DNA of 10,956 bases. It comes from Clostridiales bacterium. GTDB taxonomy: Bacteria; Bacillota; Clostridia; Oscillospirales; Butyricicoccaceae. The notes beneath the pieces were generated by a model. The model saw only the letters and a program-made list of their open reading frames with translations. It was not told the DNA's origin and searched no databases. The DNA is taken from positions 1-10,956 of the forward strand of contig JANZZB010000041.1 of NCBI GenBank assembly GCA_026419635.1, in the 5' to 3' direction. The translations under genes were made by a program, and so were the position numbers. Numbering within the stretch: position 1 is the stretch's first letter; each line of letters begins with the position of its first letter. Shown here in pieces: positions 1 through 4,942 of this stretch.

Positions 1-110
1 TTTGTCCACGTGTTTACAACTTCCGCCGCTCTTGCCGGCATGTTTGGTAGCATCAGCATCACTGCCAAAATCATCCCGCTAAACATTGCAAATTTTCTTT
101 TTAGGTTCAA
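1..110 (-). CDS. Secreted protein of unknown function, N-terminal fragment (runs off left edge)
   Basis: Only the first 36 codons are inside the window, so the function cannot be named. The start is a TTG at 110-108, chosen because a GGAGG ribosome binding site (119-123 on the plus strand as CCTCC) lies 8 nt upstream. The translation begins MNLKRKFAMFSGM, then a hydrophobic stretch (about residues 12-22) and an A-R-A-A sequence near residues 26-29. This is a typical Sec signal peptide with a signal peptidase I site, after which the mature protein would start AEVVNTWT. There is no lipobox cysteine, so it is probably exported or wall-associated rather than a lipoprotein. An internal ATG at residue 9 is a less likely start because it would remove the basic n-region. 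A 12-bp palindrome lies about 25 nt upstream of the start codon. Confidence 0.6.
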   Translation of the reverse strand, partial: MNLKRKFAMFSGMILAVMLMLPNMPARAAEVVNTWT

Positions 111-135
111 AACAAAATCCTCCGCAAATTATATT

Positions 136-147
136 TGAACCGGTTCA
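136..147. promoter_or_regulatory. Candidate operator: 12-bp perfect palindrome TGAACCGGTTCA
   Basis: TGAACCGGTTCA is perfectly self-complementary with a central CG. It lies between the candidate promoter and the ribosome binding site of the exported-protein gene. LacI-family repressors commonly bind palindromes with a central CG, so this could be such an operator. That is an inference from one site, with no regulator gene in view. Confidence 0.35.
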
Positions 148-220
148 CTTATACGCGCATGGTATAACCTTACACTATTTCCCAAAATTATATAAGTCTT
201 TAATTCCATTTTTTTACGGT

Positions 221-249
221 TTATAATAAAACCATTTATTAAATTCCAA
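221..249 (-). promoter_or_regulatory. Candidate promoter for the exported-protein gene
   Basis: On the minus strand, TTGGAA (244-249) and TTATAA (221-226) are separated by 17 nt, giving a plausible sigma-A promoter. It would leave a leader of about 105 nt that contains the palindrome at 136-147. The region is very AT-rich, so chance matches are easy. Nothing else is visible in the gene-free stretch 111-305. Confidence 0.35.
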
Positions 250-305
250 AAACCGGCAACTTTTTTCAAAATATGTAACCACATAAAATTTACACACTTT
301 TATAT

Positions 306-341
306 AAAAAAACCCACCTAAACACATTTTAGGTGGGTTTT
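306..341 (-). terminator. Rho-independent terminator of yebC
   Basis: A 14-bp perfect stem (309-322 with 328-341) closes a 5-nt loop. On the minus strand it is followed by a run of Us. It lies 23 bp past the yebC stop codon, so it ends the yebC transcript. The flanking A/T runs on both sides could allow weak termination in the other direction too. Confidence 0.9.
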
Positions 342-363
342 AGAATGTTCAATAGTTTACTGT

Positions 364-1092
364 TTACTCCGCGTCTTCCCAGTTATGGAAGACTTCCTGC
401 ACATCGTCGTTTGATTCGAGCATGTCGATGAGCTTTTCCATATTTTTTATGTCTTCTTCGTTTTCAAGTTTTACCGTTTTGGAGGGTACCATCTGGATAT
501 CGGCTTCCAAAAACGAAATCCCCTGCCCCTCAAGCGCCTCACGTACCTTACTGAAGTCGTCCGGAGTCGTCAGAATTTCGAAAACGTCATCGGACAGCAT
601 AACGTCGTCTGCTCCGGCATCTAATGCCGTCATCATGAATTCGTCCTCGTCACGATCCTCCTGCTCCACCGCCAAAACGCCTTTTCTCTCAAACTGCCAG
701 GAGACGCAACCCGTAGCACCGAGACCTTTTCCGTATTTATCAAAATAATGGCGCATTTCCGCGGCAGTACGGTTGCGGTTGTCCGTCATCGTTTCGGCAA
801 TGACGGCAATGCCCGAGGGACCGTAGCCTTCGTAAACAATTGTTTCATAGTCCGCGCCTTCCGAGGATGAGGAATATTTTTCGATCATTCGTTTTATGTT
901 ATCATTCGGCACATTGTTCGCCTTCGCTTTTGCGATGATATCCCGAAGTTTCGAATTGGAGTTGGGATCCGAACCGCCTTCTTTAATGGCAACCGCCATT
1001 TCACGCCCTATTTTTGTAAATATAGATGCTTTTTTTGCATCTGTCGCTTCTTTTTTACGTTTAATGTTATTCCACTTGGAATGTCCCGACAT
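364..1092 (-). CDS. yebC: YebC/PmpR family protein
   Basis: A 242-residue protein of the YebC/PmpR/TACO1 family, a cytoplasmic family described as DNA-binding regulators and, more recently, as ribosome-associated factors that help translation of difficult stretches such as polyproline. Which role applies here cannot be told from sequence. The diagnostic N-terminus MSGHSKWNNIKRKKEATDAKK is present, as are the YEGYGPSG segment (about residues 88-95), the DNRNRTAAEMRH segment and the LGATGCVSWQFERKG segment. Length matches the family (about 240). The start at 1092 is fixed by the conserved MSGHSKW and by a GGGAG ribosome binding site (1101-1105) 8 nt upstream. A start 7 codons earlier would cover that site and add non-family residues. 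It is monocistronic, with its own promoter and terminator, and not next to ruvABC as in many bacteria. Confidence 0.95.
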   Translation of the reverse strand: MSGHSKWNNIKRKKEATDAKKASIFTKIGREMAVAIKEGGSDPNSNSKLRDIIAKAKANNVPNDNIKRMIEKYSSSSEGADYETIVYEGYGPSGIAVIAETMTDNRNRTAAEMRHYFDKYGKGLGATGCVSWQFERKGVLAVEQEDRDEDEFMMTALDAGADDVMLSDDVFEILTTPDDFSKVREALEGQGISFLEADIQMVPSKTVKLENEEDIKNMEKLIDMLESNDDVQEVFHNWEDAE

Positions 1093-1127
1093 AATGAAAA
1101 CTCCCGTACACAATATAGATTATTAGA

Positions 1128-1157
1128 ATTTTACCATAAAACAACCTGGATAATCAA
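1128..1157 (-). promoter_or_regulatory. Candidate promoter of yebC
   Basis: On the minus strand, TTGATT (1152-1157) and TAAAAT (1128-1133) are spaced by 18 nt, placing transcription start about 30 nt before the yebC start codon. Confidence 0.55.
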
Positions 1158-1175
1158 TAAAAAGTACGTTATGAA

Positions 1176-1193
1176 ACCAATTTATAAATTGGT
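1176..1193. promoter_or_regulatory. 18-bp perfect palindrome in the divergent promoter region, with a repeated half-site
   Basis: ACCAATTTATAAATTGGT is perfectly palindromic. The half-site AATTGGTA recurs at 1207-1214, about one and a half helical turns downstream. It lies upstream of the yebC -35 and overlaps the candidate -35 (TTGGTA, 1189-1194) of the small plus-strand gene, where -10 would be TAAAAA at 1213-1218. The geometry fits a dimeric repressor site. No regulator gene is nearby, and an AT-rich background weakens the call. Confidence 0.4.
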
Positions 1194-1252
1194 ATAAATA
1201 AAAATGAATTGGTAAAAATATGTACACAAATAAAGCGAGGTGAGTTTTTTAC

Positions 1253-1318
1253 ATGGATAAAAAGGGCAGAGAAAAAGGGAAACAGAAAGACAAAGGAGCA
1301 ACGACTCCTCGCACATGA
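1253..1318 (+). CDS. Possible 21-residue basic small protein (or small RNA)
   Basis: ATG at 1253 follows a strong ribosome binding site, GAGGTGA (1237-1243), at suitable distance. The ORF encodes MDKKGREKGKQKDKG followed by ATTPRT and stops at TGA 1316. It has six Lys and two Arg against three acidic residues, and no hydrophobic stretch. A plus-strand terminator begins 10 bp after the stop, which supports a dedicated short transcript of about 100-140 nt. Against a simple coding role, GCGAGG (1235-1240), which covers the start of the ribosome binding site, is exactly complementary to CCTCGC (1307-1312) at the ORF end. The RNA could therefore fold back on itself and hide its own start signal. 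I recognise no family. It may be a true microprotein, a small regulatory RNA, or chance. Confidence 0.4.
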   Translation: MDKKGREKGKQKDKGATTPRT

Positions 1319-1328
1319 TATATTAACA

Positions 1329-1364
1329 AAAAAACGGTAAAACCTCTCGGTTTTACCGTTTTTT
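1329..1364. terminator. Bidirectional intrinsic terminator shared by the small gene (+) and yitT (-)
   Basis: A 16-bp perfect stem (1329-1344 with 1349-1364) closes a TCTC loop. The core is CGGTAAAACC / GGTTTTACCG, flanked by A6 on the left and T6 on the right, so it ends transcription from both sides. It lies 20 bp past the yitT stop. Confidence 0.9.
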
Positions 1365-1383
1365 ATTTCGATAAGCAGATATA

Positions 1384-2265
1384 CTAATGTTTGCTACCGG
1401 TGTCGCCCAGATAGTTCTTAAATCCTTTTCCCATTACTTCCTGTACATTGGAAAGCAGCATAAAGGAGCTGGGGTCCGTTTCCCCGATAATTCTTTTTAA
1501 TGCAATAGCCTCGTGTTTGCGCACAGCACATAAAAGCATTGTTTTGTCTTTATGCGTATACATACCGGTCGCCTGCATCGCCGTTACTCCTCTATGAAGC
1601 CGCTGAAAAATCGCATCCGCCATTTCCTGCGGTTTTTCCGTGATAATAAACGCCCCATTCGATAGATCAGTTCCGATTAAGATCGAATTGATTACACTCG
1701 ATGAGACATAGGTCAAAATAACTGCATAAAGCGCGCTCTCCACATTGTGGTAAATCATAGCAGAAAATAAAATAATAAACGCGTTTATAATCATTGAAAT
1801 CGTTCCGATCGGCGTACCCATTTTTCGGTTTAACAGCTTTGAAATAATATCAAGCCCTCCACCGGTCGATCCTCGCAAAAAAACAAGACCGCCGCCGGCA
1901 CCTCCAATAACGCCGCCGAACAAAAGCGTTATCAAAATATCTCCTTGATATGCCGGCACAATCATTGGCAAATAGTCAATCAAAACAGAAATAACAACAA
2001 CCGTATAAATTGTTCGGACTAAAAATACGCGTCCGAACGACCGGATACCGATTAAAATCAATGGAATGTTAAATAATGCGTTTAATAAACCTGCAGATAC
2101 TTTTGGAAACAAATAATTAATAATGACAGCGATTCCGGTAATTCCGCTGATTGGAATATGAGCGGGCTTTATAAACACAACAACGGAAATCGAATACATC
2201 AACGCCCCGAGAGTAATAATAAGATAATCGGCGATGATATCCTGTTTCTTAAAATATTTCTTCAA
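1384..2265 (-). CDS. YitT family membrane protein (DUF161/DUF2179)
   Basis: A 293-residue integral membrane protein of the YitT/YpjC family, whose transport or sensing role is not settled. About five to six hydrophobic segments span roughly residues 12-190. A Gly-rich loop, GGAGGGLVFLRGSTGGG (about 118-134), is typical of the family. A soluble C-terminal domain of the DUF2179 type follows (about 205-285). The start is the TTG at 2265, where a GAGGAG ribosome binding site lies 8 nt upstream and the protein begins MKKYFKKQD. An ATG 33 codons further upstream only extends the frame through mrnC. The TTG overlaps the mrnC stop as TTGA, so the two genes are translationally coupled. A shared promoter lies before mrnC and the bidirectional terminator lies after this gene. 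Confidence 0.88.
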   Translation of the reverse strand: MKKYFKKQDIIADYLIITLGALMYSISVVVFIKPAHIPISGITGIAVIINYLFPKVSAGLLNALFNIPLILIGIRSFGRVFLVRTIYTVVVISVLIDYLPMIVPAYQGDILITLLFGGVIGGAGGGLVFLRGSTGGGLDIISKLLNRKMGTPIGTISMIINAFIILFSAMIYHNVESALYAVILTYVSSSVINSILIGTDLSNGAFIITEKPQEMADAIFQRLHRGVTAMQATGMYTHKDKTMLLCAVRKHEAIALKRIIGETDPSSFMLLSNVQEVMGKGFKNYLGDTGSKH

Positions 2266-2699
2266 TCGGTACACTCCTCTATTACCGCTTTTTTCAAATT
2301 GGCTTCGATGACCAGCCGGAACAGTTCGTTCATTCTCTCCGTTTTCCCGTTTAAGAACAACCATCCGAAAAGTGCTTCCAGCGCTGTTGCATAGGCATAA
2401 TCCGCGCGATCGGCATGTTTTGGCAATGTCTTTGGTTTGGCATTCCTACCGCGCATAAAAACGGATAGTTCTTCGTCGGTAAGCACCGCTTTTATAAACC
2501 GTGCAGCATTTGCCTGAGCGCCGGCGCGAACGATATCAATCGCGTTTTTATGCATACCGTAAGACGTCACATCACCGTTTGCCGCAAGATATGTCCTGGC
2601 CATAAGTTCAAAAGCTCCGTCCCCAATATACGCCAGTCCGAGAGCAGAAAACCCTTTTATTGCATCCATCGAAAGTTTTGGTTTAAGAAAATCTTCCAT
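2262..2699 (-). CDS. mrnC: Mini-ribonuclease 3 (Mini-III)
   Basis: A 145-residue RNase III-type catalytic domain lacking a dsRNA-binding domain, as expected for Mini-III, which matures 23S rRNA ends in Bacillus and relatives. The signature LAYIGDGAFELMAR contains the catalytic Asp at residue 27. The second metal-binding region, YATALEALFGWL, contains Glu108. A basic RGRNAK segment (83-88) corresponds to the RNA-contacting loop. Start ATG at 2699 is preceded by GGAGGGG (2703-2709). In Bacillus it follows cysS. Here it instead leads a two-gene unit with the YitT-type gene, whose TTG start overlaps the mrnC TGA. A good promoter is visible 28-55 bp upstream. Confidence 0.93.
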   Translation of the reverse strand: MEDFLKPKLSMDAIKGFSALGLAYIGDGAFELMARTYLAANGDVTSYGMHKNAIDIVRAGAQANAARFIKAVLTDEELSVFMRGRNAKPKTLPKHADRADYAYATALEALFGWLFLNGKTERMNELFRLVIEANLKKAVIEECTD

Positions 2700-2726
2700 T
2701 TTCCCCTCCGTTCACTTTATTATGTA

Positions 2727-2755
2727 ATTATATCCTATAAATTGAATGAAGTTAA
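2727..2755 (-). promoter_or_regulatory. Promoter of mrnC-yitT
   Basis: On the minus strand, TTAACT (2750-2755) and a perfect TATAAT (2727-2732) are separated by 17 nt. This is a convincing sigma-A promoter with a short leader to mrnC. Confidence 0.75.
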
Positions 2756-2799
2756 TAACTTTTGATAGAATACAATATGTAAAACGTTTTGTCCAATCC

Positions 2800-2827
2800 T
2801 TGCCTTTTTATTGTTTTGTGGTAGAAT
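2800..2827 (+). promoter_or_regulatory. Promoter of the thioredoxin gene
   Basis: TTGCCT (2800-2805) and TAGAAT (2822-2827) are spaced by 16 nt, with a TG extended -10 dinucleotide (2819-2820). It is divergent from the mrnC promoter. Confidence 0.65.
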
Positions 2828-2894
2828 GAAAAAAACAAAAAATTTTGCGAAAAATAATATACCGAAATCATTTTTTCTTATTTAGGAGGATCTT

Positions 2895-3206
2895 ATGCCA
2901 ATTATTCATTTAACATCCGAAGAGTTTAAAGAAAAGATAAATAGTGAAAAACCAATGCTTGTTGATTTCTGGGCCCCGTGGTGCGGGCCTTGCCGTATGC
3001 TTGCCCCGGTTTTAGAGGAAGTGAACACAACCTTAAACGACGAAGTCGTCATCGGTAAAGTAAATGTCGACGAAGAACCTGCAATTGCCGCAAGCTACGG
3101 AGTATTAAGCATTCCTACAATGATCGTGTTTGAAAAAGGTGAAGTCGTTACAAAACTTGTCGGCCTCCGCCCGGCATCCGATATTACGCCTTTGCTTGTA
3201 AAATAA
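2895..3206 (+). CDS. trxA: Thioredoxin
   Basis: A 103-residue cytoplasmic thioredoxin that reduces protein disulfides using electrons from thioredoxin reductase. The active site WCGPC occupies residues 29-33 with redox cysteines Cys30 and Cys33, in the standard context VDFWAPWCGPCRMLAP. The buried Asp (D24) and the cis-proline (P74 in SIPT) are present. There is no signal peptide or second domain, and the length is standard. An AGGAGG ribosome binding site lies at 2884-2889. No thioredoxin reductase gene is adjacent and no clear terminator follows, so some readthrough into the DUF6506 leader is possible. Confidence 0.95.
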   Translation: MPIIHLTSEEFKEKINSEKPMLVDFWAPWCGPCRMLAPVLEEVNTTLNDEVVIGKVNVDEEPAIAASYGVLSIPTMIVFEKGEVVTKLVGLRPASDITPLLVK

Positions 3207-3220
3207 ATATTCTTTTATAC
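3192..3220 (+). promoter_or_regulatory. Candidate promoter of the DUF6506 gene
   Basis: TTGCTT (3192-3197, inside the end of trxA) and TTATAC (3215-3220) are spaced by 17 nt. Transcription would begin near 3226-3228, exactly where a stable 5' hairpin begins. Confidence 0.5.
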
Positions 3221-3226
3221 GACGCA

Positions 3227-3341
3227 GCTTTACTGTCGTAAAGCAAGGAGGATAACGCAGCCTGGGGTGCAACCGGTGAGTAATAAACCGGATCGGGTTC
3301 GCCTCCCCTCACCTTAAGTAAAATAACATCTTTGTAAGGAG
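3227..3341 (+). promoter_or_regulatory. Structured 5' leader of unknown class before the DUF6506 gene (possible riboswitch)
   Basis: A hairpin of 7 bp with a TGTC loop (3227-3233 with 3238-3244) is followed by a possible three-way junction. In it GGGG 3264-3267 pairs with CCCC 3305-3308, enclosing CCGGT/ACCGG (3273-3277 with 3287-3291) and a small UUCG-capped hairpin (3295-3297 with 3302-3304). Two alternative pairings exist. CCTTA (3312-3316) can pair with TAAGG (3335-3339), which covers the ribosome binding site AAGGAG. GGTGAG (3275-3280) can pair with CTCACC (3308-3313), which would compete with it. This is the layout of a translational switch. The ligand is unknown and I match it to no class I know. 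The local sequence is more GC-rich than other intergenic DNA here. Confidence 0.5.
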
Positions 3342-3349
3342 CGAAGCGT

Positions 3350-3649
3350 ATGTTAAAAGCAGCATTTATTTTTTTGGCACCGGGTGCTGATCCGGTTAAA
3401 AACCGTTCAGTTGTGGATACCCCATCCGTTTCCCTGGTATCCATCGGCGTAGAAAACTATGACGTCGCGGTGTCTGTAGCGAAAGATCTTGTAAAAGACG
3501 GATTTGTCGCCATCGAGCTTTGCGGCGGTTTCGGACACTTGGGCGTCGCTCGTATTGCGGAAGCTGTAGAGGGAAAGGCAGCTGTTGGCGCCGTACGATT
3601 TGATATTCACCCTGGACTAGAAAACAAAAGCGGAGATTCCGTATTCTAA
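3350..3649 (+). CDS. DUF6506 family protein, function unknown
   Basis: A 99-residue soluble protein that I recognise as a DUF6506-type family member, with no established function known to me. It has no signal peptide, transmembrane segment or cysteine pair; its one Cys lies in the conserved-looking segment IELCGGFGHLGVARIAEAV (about residues 56-74). The alternation of hydrophobic strands (KAAFIFLA, VSLVSIGV, AAVGAVRFD) with helices suggests a small alpha/beta fold. Start ATG at 3350 has AAGGAG 8 nt upstream. It is followed by its own terminator, so it is not part of the thiamine operon despite lying next to it. The structured leader suggests that its translation or transcription is controlled. 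Confidence 0.75.
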   Translation: MLKAAFIFLAPGADPVKNRSVVDTPSVSLVSIGVENYDVAVSVAKDLVKDGFVAIELCGGFGHLGVARIAEAVEGKAAVGAVRFDIHPGLENKSGDSVF

Positions 3650-3675
3650 CACGTATTTGTTCCTATGATTCTACT

Positions 3676-3704
3676 TAGCCGGAGTATTCTCCGGCTATTT
3701 TTTT
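3676..3704 (+). terminator. Intrinsic terminator after the DUF6506 gene
   Basis: A 9-bp GC-rich stem (3676-3684 with 3689-3697) with a TATT loop is followed by seven Ts. It separates this gene from the thiamine operon promoter. Confidence 0.92.
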
Positions 3705-3750
3705 GTTTTTCTGGCAAATTTAAACAGGTAAACAACGATGATGATTTGAA

Positions 3751-3779
3751 TTGACAAACTTTTTAAAAAATGATAAGAT
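3751..3779 (+). promoter_or_regulatory. Promoter of the thiamine operon
   Basis: A consensus TTGACA (3751-3756), a 17-nt spacer and TAAGAT (3774-3779) form a strong sigma-A promoter. The start point falls near 3785, at the base of the first riboswitch. Confidence 0.85.
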
Positions 3780-3786
3780 AAAACAA

Positions 3787-3870
3787 ATTTGCGGGGGAAC
3801 CGTTTTGGTTGAGAAGGTTAAAACCTTACCCTTTGAACCTGTTAGTTAAAACTAGCGTAGGGAAGCAAAT
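3787..3870 (+). promoter_or_regulatory. TPP riboswitch (first of two in series)
   Basis: The aptamer is closed by P1 ATTTGC (3787-3792) with GCAAAT (3865-3870). It carries the TPP (THI element) landmarks: the pyrimidine-sensing UGAGA, the segment ACCCTTTGAACCTG, a short hairpin, then CGTAGGGAA before P1. The usual CUGAGA reads UUGAGA. TPP binding is expected to favour the terminator that follows and switch off thiamine synthesis genes. Confidence 0.93.
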
Positions 3871-3893
3871 CATTTACTGTTATTGTATTTGAT

Positions 3894-3928
3894 AAGTGCT
3901 TTCTCTATAGGAAAGCACTTCTTTTTTT
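3894..3928 (+). terminator. Riboswitch-controlled terminator 1
   Basis: A 10-bp perfect stem AAGTGCTTTC / GAAAGCACTT (3894-3903 with 3911-3920) with a 7-nt loop is followed by C and seven Ts. It lies 23 nt after the first aptamer and is the likely expression platform. I could not identify a decisive antiterminator by eye. Confidence 0.9.
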
Positions 3929-3955
3929 GCGCTTATTAAAATTAAATATGGACAA

Positions 3956-4039
3956 GTTTGCGGGGGGACTCTGATCGTTGAGAAGGTTAAAACCTGACCC
4001 TTTGAACCTGTTAGTTAAAACTAACGTAGGGAAGCAAAT
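3956..4039 (+). promoter_or_regulatory. TPP riboswitch (second of two in series)
   Basis: This is the second complete TPP aptamer, with P1 GTTTGC (3956-3961) and GCAAAT (4034-4039). From UUGAGA to the end it is almost identical to the first copy, differing at only a few positions. It appears to be a local duplication under functional constraint, since the GTTAG/CTAAC hairpin has gained a Watson-Crick pair where copy 1 has a wobble. No convincing promoter lies between the units, so transcription must pass terminator 1 to reach it. Confidence 0.93.
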
Positions 4040-4070
4040 CATTCACTTTGAAAATAAATGTATTGATTTT

Positions 4071-4102
4071 AAATGCTTACCGTTCGGTAAGCATTTTTTT
4101 TT
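4071..4102 (+). terminator. Riboswitch-controlled terminator 2
   Basis: An 11-bp stem AAATGCTTACC / GGTAAGCATTT (4071-4081 with 4086-4096) with a GTTC loop runs into nine Ts (4094-4102). It lies 31 nt after the second aptamer and directly before the thiD ribosome binding site. Its sequence is unrelated to terminator 1 although the aptamers are near copies. Confidence 0.92.
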
Positions 4103-4123
4103 ACAAAAAGAAGGAGTAAAAAA

Positions 4124-4942
4124 ATGAAAAAAGTTCTTAGCATTGCCGGTTCCGATTGCAGCGGTGGCGCCGGTATTCAGGCAGACTTAAAGACCTTTTC
4201 CGCTCATGGTATTTTTGGAATGAGCGTCATTGTATCGGTTGTCGCGGAAAACACAAGACGTGTTATTGCAATACAGGATATCACACCAGACATGATCGAA
4301 AAACAAATTGACGCAATTTTTGAAGATATTGGAACGGATGCGGTTAAAATCGGTATGCTGTCCGGTACGAAAAGCATGCTTGCAGTCGCAAAAAAATTAA
4401 AAGAATACAAACCGGAGCATGTTGTCATCGATCCTGTTATGTATGCCAAAAACGGTTGTCCCCTGATGAATCCGGATTCGATTGATACGATGATAAAAGA
4501 AATCATCCCGCTCGCCGACGTTTTAACGCCCAACATACCGGAAGCCGAAAAAATTTCAGGCATCGCCATTGAAGGAATCCGCGATATGGAGCGCGCGGCA
4601 AAGCTGATTCACGAACTCGGAGCAAAAAATGTCATCGTAAAAGGCGGACATGCTATAGGAAATGCTTCGGATATACTGTTTGACGGCAATACGTTTTCCC
4701 ATTTTAGTTCCGAGCGGATTCATACAAAAAACACACACGGTACCGGATGTACTTTTTCAGCGGCGATCACCTCAAACCTTGCTCTGGGAATGGATATTCG
4801 ATCCGCCGTTTCCCAAGCAAAAGACTACATCACAGGAGCAATTGAGCATTCGCTCGCAATCGGCAAGGGACACGGACCCACAAATCATTTTTACGATCTT
4901 TATAAAAACGGACTGCGAAAGAGTGATACAAATGAAATATAA
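4124..4942 (+). CDS. thiD: Hydroxymethylpyrimidine/phosphomethylpyrimidine kinase
   Basis: A 272-residue ribokinase-fold enzyme that phosphorylates HMP and HMP phosphate to HMP pyrophosphate, the pyrimidine half of thiamine. The N-terminal signature VLSIAGSDCSGGAGIQADLK (4-23) and the C-terminal HGTGC motif (205-209) with its anion hole are intact, as are the VIDPVM and VKGGH segments. Length is normal and there is no fused ThiE or ThiN domain. AAGGAG (4111-4116) lies 7 nt before the ATG. It is the first gene after the two riboswitch terminators. Its last 11 bases overlap the thiC start, which suggests coupled translation. Substrate range (HMP, HMP-P or also pyridoxine) cannot be separated by sequence alone. 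Confidence 0.93.
   Translation: MKKVLSIAGSDCSGGAGIQADLKTFSAHGIFGMSVIVSVVAENTRRVIAIQDITPDMIEKQIDAIFEDIGTDAVKIGMLSGTKSMLAVAKKLKEYKPEHVVIDPVMYAKNGCPLMNPDSIDTMIKEIIPLADVLTPNIPEAEKISGIAIEGIRDMERAAKLIHELGAKNVIVKGGHAIGNASDILFDGNTFSHFSSERIHTKNTHGTGCTFSAAITSNLALGMDIRSAVSQAKDYITGAIEHSLAIGKGHGPTNHFYDLYKNGLRKSDTNEI

Noticed and set aside
422..748. Plus-strand open frame opposite yebC
   Set aside because: Serine-rich shadow of a conserved gene with no ribosome binding site.
364..1113. Longer yebC start seven codons upstream of MSGHSKW
   Set aside because: It would place the GGGAG ribosome binding site inside the coding region and adds residues absent from the family.
2266..2364. N-terminal extension of the YitT-type protein by 33 codons
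   Set aside because: It lies entirely inside mrnC, is hydrophilic and unlike the family N-terminus. The TTG at 2265 has a well-placed GAGGAG.
3263..3308. T-box-like sequence (GGGGTGCAACCG followed by TTCGCCTCCCC) resembling a T-box antiterminator
   Set aside because: The tRNA-contacting UGGN reads UGCA, and there is no room for stem I with a specifier loop between the candidate promoter and this point. DUF6506 is also not an amino-acid-related gene known to me.
3276..3317. 13-codon ORF starting GTG inside the DUF6506 leader
   Set aside because: The only Shine-Dalgarno-like sequence (AGGAGG 3246-3251) is about 25 nt upstream, and the segment is better explained as RNA structure.
4662..4931. 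90-codon upstream extension of thiC
   Set aside because: It is an open frame shadowing the end of thiD. The ThiC family sequence starts at MKYKTQ, position 4932.
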